A stretch of DNA of 64,000 bases, taken from Myrica gale (Eukaryota > Streptophyta > Magnoliopsida > Fagales > Myricaceae). The notes beneath the pieces were generated by a model. That model saw nothing but the letters and a program-made list of their open reading frames with translations. It ran no database searches and was not told the DNA's origin. Below are positions 12,401-22,589 of the stretch, piece after piece. A program made the position numbers and the translations under genes. Positions within the stretch are counted from its first letter, which is position 1. The number at the start of each line of letters is the position of its first letter. The stretch spans positions 26,487,840 through 26,551,839 of the forward strand of contig OZ005602.1 of the NCBI GenBank assembly GCA_963930655.1. Reading direction: 5' to 3'.

Positions 12401-15400
12401 TTTGTGGCGGGAACGGAATGGAAGATGTTTCGAGGATAAGGTCATGTCTTTGGATCGTTTGGGGTGTTCTATGTTGCAGTCTCTTTTTATGTGGGCTAAT
12501 TCGGTTTTGGGTTTTCCTTTCAAGGGTCTTCCGGATTTTTTGAGTTTTTTAGCTTGTATGCTTTAGTGTTTTCAGTATAGTCTCTTGTAATGTCACCTCC
12601 CTTGTTCATTCATAAAGTTTAGCTTATTTATCAAAAAAAAAAAATTTGTTTTCCCAGCATTTTCAGAGGATACAACTGAGTTATGTGCTAACTTATGCTA
12701 AGACCTCCGATAGAACCTCATGAAAAAAAGAGCAGTGTACCTAAATGAAAGCTTATCATGTTCGTTTGCAAAAGTATTCTAGAATACAAATGTATTCAAC
12801 AAAATTTGCAAAACAAACATCCAAAATCTGAAAAATTCTTACACAACACCAATATTTTTTACAATCTCCAACAACTTTTTACACAAAATTCAATATTTTT
12901 TCAAAAAACATTATAACAAATCTGCTCTACTTTTTCACCTAACTCCAATATTTTTTTATTAAACAATTACATCAAATCATCTCTCTACACCTTTTTACAA
13001 ACCCTAACAAAAATTAAATATCTTTAAAACTTTTTACCAACTTTTACATAAAAACCCCCAAGGGTTTGGTGTGGTGGTAAGGCTTCGGCTTGGGTTCTAA
13101 CATGTCCCAAGTTCGAGCCCCAACATCCCCATTATCGCCCTTGACTTATCTGCTCCCTGGGTTGTGGGGTCGGTCCAGTGGGCCGGGGTTTGTACTTCAG
13201 GGTTGGGCCAAAAGGGTCCGGCTTTGGGGAATTTCCTCGTCATCAAAAAAAAAAAAAAACTTTTACATAAAAACCTATAAAACTCAAATCTACATAAATA
13301 TTCATAATTCTATAAAAAATCCTAAAAATCTTACAATTTTTTAATAAAACGAACATCCCCTAAGATTATGGTGGTACTCACAAATTATACCGTTATATGG
13401 ACATCACAAATAAATTGCAGCTACTGAAAAAAAAATCACCAAAGTGACAGAAATGAACATTTACCAAAAGGGTGTGTTCAAACTGAGCACTGCGTTTGCC
13501 ATCAGCAGTGACATCGGTCCATCCATCAGGCCACATCCGATCACGCCAAACCCCTATCCCAAACATTTCTTTAGATGTAGCTAGCAAATATACAACAGTT
13601 AAAAAAGTAAACATTTAACTGACATGCAAAATACCAGCATTTATCATTGGTTCAATTGTAAAAGTCTGCCCAGCCTTCATTACTCCAACGGCTTTATTTC
13701 CTGCTTGGGTTAAGGCCACAAAGAGCATAGCAAAAAGGAAGAGAATTTGTTTCAAAGCTTTACAGAGATTAATTGATATGGTTCATTGCTAATTGGACTT
13801 AAGTATTAAAGCAACTTAATAATATAAAACAGTAGGTTTTAAAGCCTGATTAATGGAGGATACTTGAGTAATGGGGAATATTTGGTGCACAATGAAAGAG
13901 CTCTCCAATACCATGACCACAATATGATTTTCCCTATTCCAACAAGTGAAACGAGGAAACAATTAACCAATACTGGCAGTCATTCAAGAGAAAGACAGAT
14001 GCTTACAATTGCAAAACAGTGTTATACATTACCACAGAAAACCCCGACATTAAAGCGTGACGATTAATGACTTCCCCAATCTCACGGAACCGCACTCCGG
14101 GTTTCACTGTATTTGACACCATAACAATCAGAACTCAAATTTCAAAATTTAAGTTCTTAAAAAATAATTTACAAGAGGGAAAGTTGATAAATTCTGCAAA
14201 TGCAGATCAAACAGGCCAATCTCTATCAAACATGGATTTCCAAATAACATTCAAACACTTTGCATGCTAAGCAATGTCCATAACAAGAAAGGTTTTCACT
14301 ATCCCATTGATAAAAGCATAATCCTCTGAGCTTCCTTCCAAGCTACTTCATGCTCTAATACAGCAGTCGAACCAAATTTTACAGCTAAGTCTTCCATTTA
14401 TCTTTTTTTTTTTAAAAAAAAAGGTACAAGAATGAACCCATCAGTTTAGAATTTTTAGATATACAAGCAAAGGCCTGATCACTCATTCATACCCAAAACA
14501 TGGTAGACAGGATACTAGAATCCGCTACAGAAGTATTTGCTGGACTAGAATGATGAGCAACTAAGTTATCTGCCGGTCCAAAGCACATGCTGGCCAATAA
14601 TGCCATGCTTTTTTTTGGTCACAGGCTTGAACCCACCAAAGATGAGGTAGCAGTCTCAACTAGAATATTGAACCAGAACTTTTTTTGCCAAATCATCGTT
14701 TTAAAGTTCCATATAAGTACTTAATTATAATTCCATTCAGGGATCTCTTCAATCTATAAACTTCAGAATACAATGGGAGGACCTCTATGTATAATTGATT
14801 ACACTTGGGGCCATACCTTCTTTTCCTAATTCAATTCAATTGTTCTCCCCTAATCGGGAACTTCTTTTGGAAAAGAAAATGGGTGTGGATGACTTTCTTT
14901 TGTAAAACAAATAGACGGAGACAAGTTAAGGGAAAAACAAACACCTACCAATAGATATTGCTTTGTCCAACCACTCGTAAGTACATTGGACCAGCCGCTT
15001 AGACTCTTCATCAACATTACCCACAAAGTACGTTTCATTGAGATCACCTGTATAATTAGTCAACCCTTGGTGAAGTATGGACCTTTGTTGGCAATACATG
15101 TATAACAAATTGGGTGCAAAGCTTCCTACCATGAACACCTTTGTAGTACACAGTCACATCCACATTGACAATATCACCATCCTCTAATTTCCTGCAGCAA
15201 ATAAAATAGTATCTGCTGAGGAGAGTTTTCTTCAGGCTTAACCTAAACATTTGTAGATATTAGAACAAAAAATGTTGTAAACTCGCAGCACTAAGAGTGG
15301 TAACATATCAGGGAAAACATAATTCTGCCACAAAAGCACACATAAAATCCCAGATCTCTGAACCAACTAGAATCACTCTGGACACAGTAGAGGATCGAAT

Positions 15401-18400
15401 GACTTACAAGACAAATCTCACCTGAAATCCTATGAATCATACAGCCAACTAAAAGCAACAAACCTCTAGATTTCAGTCCACCTAAATTTCCATCGTGCTA
15501 TTACAGAATTAACGCATTATGCGGAAACTCTAGAACATATATTCGATAAAACTACTATATCATTAAATGTCAATTGTTTCAAAATTTGATTGCAGAGAAT
15601 GTCAGAGAGGCAGAGAGAGACTGACATCGGATGAGAATTTTCTTAGGAGTAAAGAAGAGAACCTCCAAAATTTACAGTATTGGTTATAACAAATACCTAG
15701 CATCTGGAATTCCATGGCAAATGACTTCATTAACTGACCTGAAACAAAGAGAGAAATTGAATAAGATTGAGTTGATAAATACCATATAATACCACAGAAA
15801 ATTCATAAAGAAGTACACATAAAAGTACCTACGTGCAGCAAGACTTGGGGAAGAAATGATAATTGAGAGTCGAAGGATATCCTCCTGCAGTGAAGTAGAT
15901 TTCAAGAACATTTAACACACCATCTACCAAGAACACTTGCCATTTCCATGTCAGTCCATCAAGTCATACATGGTATGCTTGAAGTTAAAGTTTGATCCAA
16001 GAGTGCAGAGAAAGCAACCACACTTTAGACACTTGTTGCTTATATTCCTAGTCTTATCGCTTTTTTTAAAGGTTAAATATCTCCACAGTCCCTGGGGTTT
16101 AAGCTTTTCCCCGTTTGGTCTTTAGGGTTCATTTTTCCCTAAAAATATTCCTAGGGTTTGGACCTAATCCCATACCCATCCTTCCGTCAACTTAATTAAC
16201 GGAATTGCTGGATAACTGAGTACACATCATGCCCATTCATAATCTGTCACGCGTCAATGTTTGTTGACTACACTATGACACGTTTTTAGAGTGGGACCCA
16301 CGTGCTATAGGGCATGGCAAGCTGGATTTAAACCCTCCTTATACTGTAAGTGACACTCATACCTATCCTGGAAAAGTAGTACCATACTCGTCATGTCGGA
16401 GCTTGATTTTGCTGAAACCCAACATAGATCAAGGCCTTGGAAGACATAAGGCTCGGCTATCTTTACAGAAGTGTCAATGAAAGATTTCCTATAAGAAGCC
16501 TTGCTGACCATCGCAGCAAGAACTGAATAGTTTGCTGTTCCACACCCAATAGAAAGAAGTGTGGTGATTGTTGAGTTCTTTTGCTTAAGAATGTCTATGA
16601 AGGTGGAGAAATATTTATCATCGGAGGACAATATAGCGAGCTCGTAGGACGAAGAGTTCAGATCAGCAAAAGCACAAAGAATGTGGGTCAAGAGGGCCGA
16701 ATTTATGGCTGAACTAGGGAACTTACTGCCGGAGAGCCAGTAACCTGCTTTGATCCAAGATTCTGCTCTCAAAGGCTCAGGCAATCTATAATGACAATCT
16801 TTGTTATAGAAACTAGGCCTGTCCAAGTTCCGGTCCGGGCCGGTTCGGTCCGGTTTGGCCGGCCAAACCGGCCATTTTGTAGAGTATATAGACCGGACCG
16901 GTCATATGACCGGTACGGTCCAGTCCGGTCCCCGGTTTCACCGGTTCGGTTTGGGCCATGCCATTTTGGGCCGGTTTTGGGGTTGGGCCGTGCTATTTTG
17001 GGCTAATTTCCGGTTTGGGCCGGTTTAGAGAGGTATACTCCGGTCTAAGTCCGGTTTTCCACATGGATAACCCGGTACCGGACCGGAGTATACCGGTTTG
17101 TCCAAAACCGGTCCGATTTTGACCAAAACCGGTCCGGTTCCTGTCCGGGTTGTCCGGTCCGGCCGGTTTGGTGGACAGGCCTAATAGAAACTTACAAAGT
17201 CTTTCAGGCACTCGGTAGCCAACGAGTAGTCTAAAGTGTCTTATTTTGCCAGTATTTTTTCCATTCACACACTGGGTTCACGAAGAAGATGGTCTTTTGG
17301 GTAGTTAGGGTTCGGCGATAGGTTGTACTGATTTGGGGATTTTGGCCGTGAATATACACATGGCTTTTCATTTATTTAATTGTAATTATTTTTAACCGAG
17401 TTGTTCATCTCTACGTGTACTCAGTTATCCATGTGTACAATTCCGTTAATTAAGTTGACGAAATGATGAGTATGGGATTAGGTCCAAACCCCAAGGATAC
17501 TTTTAGGAAAAAATGAACCCTAAGGACCAATCGGGGAAAAGCTTAAACCCTAGGGTTTGGTGGAGATATTTAGCCTTCTTTAAACTCTTGAAAATTGCAC
17601 CAATGAGCCTATTGCTCAATGGCACCTCCTTTCCCTTTAAGGTTTGGAGAAAAGGTATGATCAGGGGTTCAACTTGCCCAGCTGGATGCCTTGTTGCATG
17701 CATCCCAAAAAAATTGCCAAGAAAAAGACTGAATACAACATATTCCGGAGAGTGAGAGACTCATACCAGCCGCAATAGTTACATCGTGAACAACACGATC
17801 AATCTCATCAGTTGTTACACCAGGTCGTATTACACGAGCAGCTGCATCCAAAACTTCCCTCGCAATCTAAGGAGAAGATTGTGAAACAAGAACTTCAGAA
17901 TTGTGGTCAATAAACATAGCTTAAGCAATTGCCTAGGGTCCATTATGTTCAAACATTGCCCAGTCAAGTACACCAAAAAGAAAAAACAGAAGAAAACATA
18001 GGGGACACCTACAACAAGAAAAATGGAACCATTATTTGCTCAGAAAAGATGGGAAATGCTTCATCAATATAGGCTCTTTTTAACATACTGAAAAAAAGCT
18101 CTTTAACTAGCATTACACAATTAATTTAGCATGCTCACAGATGGAATTTTCATCAGACGATGACAAGGGACAGATGGTCAGAAACCACAATGGGACAACC
18201 ATTATCCATGGAAAAACAGAATTTTTTAACAAAAATTAAAGGGTCAAATATTTTTCCAAACCCATATTCCTAGCATGTCTTACCAGATCCACTTCCCTAC
18301 CCTGGAACCAAGATAATGTTGCACTCTGTTTAAGAGCATGCAGCATACAGCGTTCCAATACATTCACATTGACAACAGTTATGCATAGTTTGAGGAAGAC

Positions 18401-21183
18401 CATGCATGAATTAGATAAATAGTAGAACCATTTGTTTTAAGAAAAAAGGAAATTACAATTGAAACTTACTCGACACGTAGTTCTCATTCTCTCAATTTGA
18501 TCCACAGTTTTGATCTTCAAAAAAAAAAAGAGAAAAATTGGAAGTTAAAAGAAAAGGGCCAAATTTAAAATAAAGAATCATTAGATGTCACTTGGAGTGT
18601 TCCTACAATTGTACCTCAACGCAATGCTGCAGATCACTATTGGGCTCAATTTTTGGGATACCCTGCAAATTAAAAGGCAAGGAAAGTTGCATGAGAACTG
18701 CATTTGAGAGTATGTTAGTGTCCGAGAGAGAGAGAGAACAATGGCCCTTGGCACTCTTGCCACAAGAGAACAACATGTAGCTTCAGCTAAGATAATATTC
18801 ACCTAGAAAAACTAGTGTGTCTATGTTTTCAGAAAACCCATTAGTGAGAGCCCCAGTGCCCCAAATGCACATACAGAAACTGATACTAGACGTAGAAAGA
18901 AATGAGAAGAACAACTCACATCAGCTGCCCAGTCAGGTTTCTCAATACAAGCAGGTACAGCACGCCTACTAGATATCGGATATGGCCTTATTGCACTGCA
19001 CAGCAACAGACGATAACCATGAATTGACAATGACAAGAGATGAAGTGCAAAGAATAGTCTAGCAGACAGGTGCTAGAAGAAAGAGCAGGAGGAGGAAAGA
19101 ACACAAACGTCTGAAAGACAGTGCCGTCACCGAAATAATGTATCCAACTTAAAACCATCAGACAAAAGCGTCAGAGAAGAATTAACAGAAAGAAAGATAT
19201 TTGTAATCAAAGGCAGACAAAATCCTTGAGAAATACCCCGTCCAATCAAAATGGGGAAGTTTTGGAGTTTGAGCTTGTCCTTTCTTCAAGCAATATAGCC
19301 AACCTTCATTAAGTAAGTCTGAATTTTGTTCATGCGGAGTACCTGTCCCAATCGAGGACAGCTTTGCTTTCAAATGCACTGATTTATGAGAGCCCCAAGA
19401 AGCCTTGAAACAATCCTGAGTGCTGTTAAGAAACCTCTTATGAGAATAGAAGGGAAAAAACAAATCGGTCCAAAATTGAAGGAACATAGAAACCAAGGAC
19501 TAACACATCAAACTATCTGCATGAAATTAACAAATCAAAGAACCTGCATATAAACTCTCTTGCTGAGGCCACAGCACATATAATCAACAGAGGTTGGAAG
19601 TTACCAACAAGAAAAGACACCTCTTGTCTCTGCTTATAAACTCAAAATGCTTAATTCGCAGAGAAAACCTCCATAACCCAGTATCATGGACCAAGTCCAC
19701 ACCTATAACAATAGCATTGATCTCACTTGTTTTTACAATAGTCCAATGCACTATTCAAAGTTTTGCCACGAAGGCAATATATTAGAGTGGAAAAAGATTA
19801 ATAAAATGAAAATTTTCGTTTATAAGAATGAAAATTTTCGTTTATAAGAAGGAAAAAAGGCCTCTGAAGGAGGCAAGTGTTAAGAAAAGCAGATTAAGTG
19901 TAGTTCCATAGAATTTGGCAGACTCCTTACAAGTCCCGTGCAGAATGCAATGGGACGAGCTTTTTTCTATAAGACACCCAGATGCCCTATGATAGTAGAG
20001 GACATTGCATTTAAAAACTTTGTTCAATAAGTTGTTAGATCGTTGAAAAAAAAATGTCAACTTTTTATAGAGACCCCATCATTTCTTGTTTTTTCACTGT
20101 GTTACTTTGAGCAACTACTGCTTATAAATTTGCAGCAAAATTCAATAAACTAAGGTTCAAGAAATCAGAATCTGCAGTCAAACAGAAGCCGCCTTCACTC
20201 TTGCTTTCAGAAAAAAACAAGAGTTACTGAAATCATTCCTAGTGGCAATATGCCCATTATTCTTCAAACAAAGTGCCAGTGGTACCCCAAGGGCATGAAC
20301 CCTTCTGCTACTTTCTTAAACCATCTTCACTTTAAGTATTACAAATACCCAAAAGCATTAAATTCGACACCATAAATCATGCAACTACACATTGCATATT
20401 TTTGTTCATATTAAAAAGATGCAGCAAGAGAAGGCTACCAACCAGAAAGCAGCGCCCTCACGGGGTAACCTTAATTCCACGCACTTGGGACACCTGCAAA
20501 CAAAATGCAGAAGACTCTTAATGGCAGGACAGAATCGGAGCGTCAGAGTTCACAACCACTCTCAAGGAACATGGTTAACCATCAGATAAACCAACGGTTT
20601 GAAAGAAATTCCATTTATCGTTAAAAAACATGATAAAAATGTTGACAAAAAACTGAAATCTCAACGTCAAAGCCAGCGAAGATGAGCCAAAAAGTTATTA
20701 GAACAATCAAAGCTACAGTGCGCAAAAAATTGTGTTTTTGCTACGAGTCTACGATGCAAAGCTAGTTCGCTTTGGATTACAGCATGCACGTATGATCACT
20801 AGAGAAGCAAAAAGAACATAATTTTGTCGCTTAAATTAGATGGTAACGAATCAATGCACAACCTTTGTACCCTGTTATGCATGCAAATAACGTTCCAGGA
20901 GTTCTTCTCATTCTTTTCTGCACCGAGTCGATTAAAATTTTACCACTTTTCACACCAGTATTATTCGTTTTGTCACAATCATCTGCGAAAATCCTCTACG
21001 ACAACAAGTAACATTCTAATCCGATGGAGTTCTTTGATCACGAAAGCTAAATGGAGGATTTTTAATCTTTTCTTTAATCGGATTAATAACGAAAGTGAAA
21101 TTTACATACTGAAGGTGCGCAGGGTTGCCACATCGAACACAGGAGAGAGCAGTAGTCTCGACCACATCGGAACCACCGTCCAT
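9486..21183 (-). CDS. MAP1A: Methionine aminopeptidase 1A (complete, 16 exons)
   Basis: Removes the initiator Met from nascent cytosolic proteins; a di-metal M24A enzyme. Exons in transcript order: 21110-21183, 20443-20493, 19237-19422, 18920-18995, 18615-18662, 18470-18514, 17767-17866, 15833-15884, 15697-15738, 15130-15191, 14949-15047, 14033-14106, 13864-13933, 13635-13700, 13465-13553, 9486-9563. They sum to 1,212 nt (403 residues plus stop) with every phase consistent; plant MAP1A is about 400 residues. The N terminus has the zinc-finger spacing [15 protein letters not shown] and FCTQDCF, with HKSVH. Metal and catalytic signatures include [15 protein letters not shown] (Asp ligand), [12 protein letters not shown] (His ligand), TFTIEP (Glu ligand) and SAQFEHTLL (Glu ligand). 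The ATG (21181-21183) gives the family start MDGGSDVV. The end is NVFPWLNA. Introns 7 and 15 carry nested transposons but exons are intact. Confidence 0.93.
9564..10914 (-). other. MAP1A last intron, distal part
   Basis: Intron 15 of MAP1A runs 9564-13464 (3.9 kb, donor GTAAAT at 13459-13464, acceptor CTAG at 9564-9567). This portion has no recognised gene. It holds a C12-13 homopolymer near 10322-10334 and AT-rich sequence. The remainder of the intron is taken up by the LINE, the AT-rich stretch and the SINE listed separately. Confidence 0.6.
10915..12645 (+). mobile_element. 5'-truncated, inactivated LINE (L1-type non-LTR retrotransposon)
   Basis: Starting near 10935, the frame encodes the middle of a reverse transcriptase: [14 protein letters not shown] carries the FADD active-site motif, followed by YLGLPLG and [16 protein letters not shown]. 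It then continues through [20 protein letters not shown] and GGLGLQRL. The zinc-binding zf-RVT module follows ([17 protein letters not shown], then [17 protein letters not shown]). Damage: a frame change at about 10965-10975, an in-frame TGA at 11318-11320 and a frame break near 12055-12090. An A12 tail ends at about 12643. It lies in the last MAP1A intron, opposite to that gene. Target duplications were not identified. Confidence 0.85.
12755..13363. repeat. AT-rich MITE-like stretch (interrupted by a SINE)
   Basis: About 400 bp of AT-rich DNA starting GTTCGTTTGC and ending AAACGAACATCCCC, split by the SINE at 13057-13258. A second copy-like stretch lies at 52220-52515; both share TATTTTTTTATTAAACAATT and ATTACATCAAATCAT and end with ACGAACAT. 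The two copies suggest a non-autonomous transposon family. Boundaries are approximate and target duplications were not established. Confidence 0.4.
13057..13258 (+). mobile_element. tRNA-derived SINE with perfect 17-bp target duplication
   Basis: A pol III box A-like segment (TTTGGTGTGGTGGTAAGGC) lies about 13063-13082 and a box B-like segment (AAGTTCGAGCCCC) follows near 13109-13121, as in tRNA-derived SINEs. The body ends in an A-run (about 13245-13258). The 17-bp sequence ACTTTTACATAAAAACC flanks it exactly at 13040-13056 and 13259-13275, as expected for LINE-machinery insertion. It lies within an AT-rich MITE-like stretch in the last intron of MAP1A. Confidence 0.85.
16316..16805 (-). pseudogene. 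Class V (GH18) chitinase fragment captured in the MULE
   Basis: The open frame reads [19 protein letters not shown], then [25 protein letters not shown] and [13 protein letters not shown]. This is the N-terminal third of plant class V chitinases / GH18 (cell-wall or vacuolar chitin hydrolases). The catalytic DxxDxDxE region appears as QGLDLCWV (around 16400-16440): the third Asp is replaced by Cys and the catalytic Glu by Val. No signal peptide or C-terminal barrel follows, and the frame ends shortly after. It lies antisense within the MULE and on the same strand as MAP1A. It is a non-catalytic fragment, not a working chitinase. Confidence 0.75.
16814..17183. mobile_element. 370-bp hAT-type MITE nested in the MULE
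   Basis: The ends are perfect 12-bp inverted repeats, TAGGCCTGTCCA and TGGACAGGCCTA. The exact 8-bp duplication ATAGAAAC flanks it at 16806-16813 and 17184-17191. An 8-bp duplication is the hAT signature. The interior is made of many GGTCCGG/CCGGTTT units in both orientations and has no coding. It interrupts the region just upstream of the chitinase fragment. Confidence 0.9.
19805..19848 (+). repeat. 22-bp tandem duplication in a MAP1A intron
   Basis: Two identical adjacent copies of AATGAAAATTTTCGTTTATA plus AG, in the intron between MAP1A exons 2 and 3. Confidence 0.9.
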
Positions 21184-21507
21184 CGAGCTCAGTTCAGCTG
21201 TGCTTCGATAAAAGACTCGGACAATATCTTGGTGGATTTCTTCAGATATATGATTGAAGTATCAAACTCACAGTCCACCGAGCACCGTCTGATACAACGA
21301 TGAAAACGGTCAAAAATGGAGAGAGAAGAAAGACGGAGAATGCTAGGGTTGTGTAGAGAAAAGGTCTGAGACTGAAAGATGAAAGTGGTTTCTACGATAC
21401 TATTTTTGCATTTAATTTTCCGTTTTGTACTTTCCAAGTATTTCGTTAATTTTAATTAAATTAAATAACATTTTAGTATATTAAAGTTTTCGCAACAAAT
21501 AAAAGCA

Positions 21508-21580
21508 GCGCCTGTAGCTCAGTGGATAGAGCGTCTGTTTCCTAAGCAGAAAGTCGTAGGTTCGACCCCTACCTGGCGCG
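21508..21580 (+). tRNA. tRNA-Arg (anticodon CCU)
   Basis: A 73-nt cloverleaf starting GCGCCTGTAGCTCAGTGG. Box A TAGCTCAGTGG and box B GGTTCGACCCC are present. The anticodon arm TCTGT-TTCCTAA-GCAGA gives anticodon CCT, decoding AGG. The acceptor stem pairs GCGCC with GGCGC and the discriminator base is G. There is no intron. An upstream CAA-containing AT-rich stretch (about 21491-21500) and a downstream T-run (about 21607-21613) fit plant pol III initiation and termination. It sits 325 bp upstream of the MAP1A start, divergently. Confidence 0.96.
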
Positions 21581-21613
21581 TGGCGCGATTCTCAAATTTA
21601 TTTCGATTTTTTT

Positions 21614-22580
21614 CTTTCTTTATTTTCTTATTATTTATTTATTTATTTTCATTCGTTATTTTGTTAAGATAAAGCTTCTTTATAATTTGCACCAAAATTA
21701 TTCAGCATAACATCGTATCAATAGGCTCACAATACACTTTTACAGTCTATGCTAAGATCTTAAAATTAAAATCAATTAATAAAAATGTATCATATCACAT
21801 AATTCTACCGATCAAATTGTAAAGTGAGATACAATTAATAAATCTATAGGCAGTATGTCCGATTTATAACTTGTGTTTAAAATTATAAAAATATGTAAAA
21901 TTGAAGGGTAAAAGTTGTGTAATTTCTCTTTGTTTTCCTCCTAATCTAGAGAGTTTTAATGAAGTAAGAATTTTCCCCTCAAACTAGAATGGTTATTGGT
22001 TTGCAATAGCCTTAATTCGGTTTGGGAAAACATCATAGTACACCATATTTTATGTGATAACAAAAACAATTTTCACAAGCAGTTTGATTTAGTCGCTAAA
22101 CTAGGCTCGAAGATTATTATTTTTTTAAAAAAATAGCATTTTAATTTCAATATATATTACTTTTTATTTTTTTGAATTTCTAAATATTTTTAGTAATTTT
22201 GTGGGTATTTTAGTCACTTTCCATAACAATCAAATCAAACCGCAGTGACAATCGATTTATTTTTTATTTTTAACCGTAGGGATGTAATTAGACAAATTGA
22301 ACCTATTTTAGTTTTAGTCCATAAATACCAGAATTACTATAATGTTTCTAATTAAGCCCTAGTAATAAGTGGTTAGAAACAATATCACCAGCACAACAGC
22401 ACAAAGTGCTTTGGGTCAAAACGTATAAGTTCGATTCAAAAATTTGTTACACCAAATATTTCGCAAGTTCTCTTTAAACTTCATCAAATTATTTTGATAC
22501 ACTGATCTCGCAGGAACAGTAGTAATTAAGCACCTTTTAACGACATTGGTACTATGATATGAAGATATAGAGATCCACTC
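21614..22580. other. AT-rich intergenic DNA
   Basis: Between the tRNA gene and the decayed pectinesterase. AT-rich with many short homopolymer runs. No gene, terminal repeat pair or RNA gene recognised. Confidence 0.5.
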
Positions 22581-22589
22581 AAATTCTAA

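Larger units (their letters stand above)
16071..17575. mobile_element. Mutator-like element (Pack-MULE type) in MAP1A intron 7
   Basis: Terminal inverted repeats of about 160-170 bp: the left end (16071 to about 16235) starts GGTTAAATATCTCCAC, and the right end (about 17410-17575) ends GGAGATATTTAGCC. Inner parts also mirror (CCGTCAACTTAATTAACGGA against TCCGTTAATTAAGTTGACG). The 9-bp flanks TTTTTTAAA (16062-16070) and TTCTTTAAA (17576-17584) agree at 8 of 9, the MULE target-duplication length. No transposase is inside. The internal cargo is a chitinase fragment on the minus strand plus a nested hAT MITE. Hence a non-autonomous gene-carrying MULE. Confidence 0.85.

Noticed and set aside
12641-12660. 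LINE target-site duplication
   Set aside because: The bases after the A-tail were not found at a plausible 5' boundary near 10900, so no duplication is claimed.
16791-17268. Pro/Arg/Gly-rich frames on both strands over the hAT MITE
   Set aside because: Produced by the CCGG/GGTCC repeat units; no real protein.
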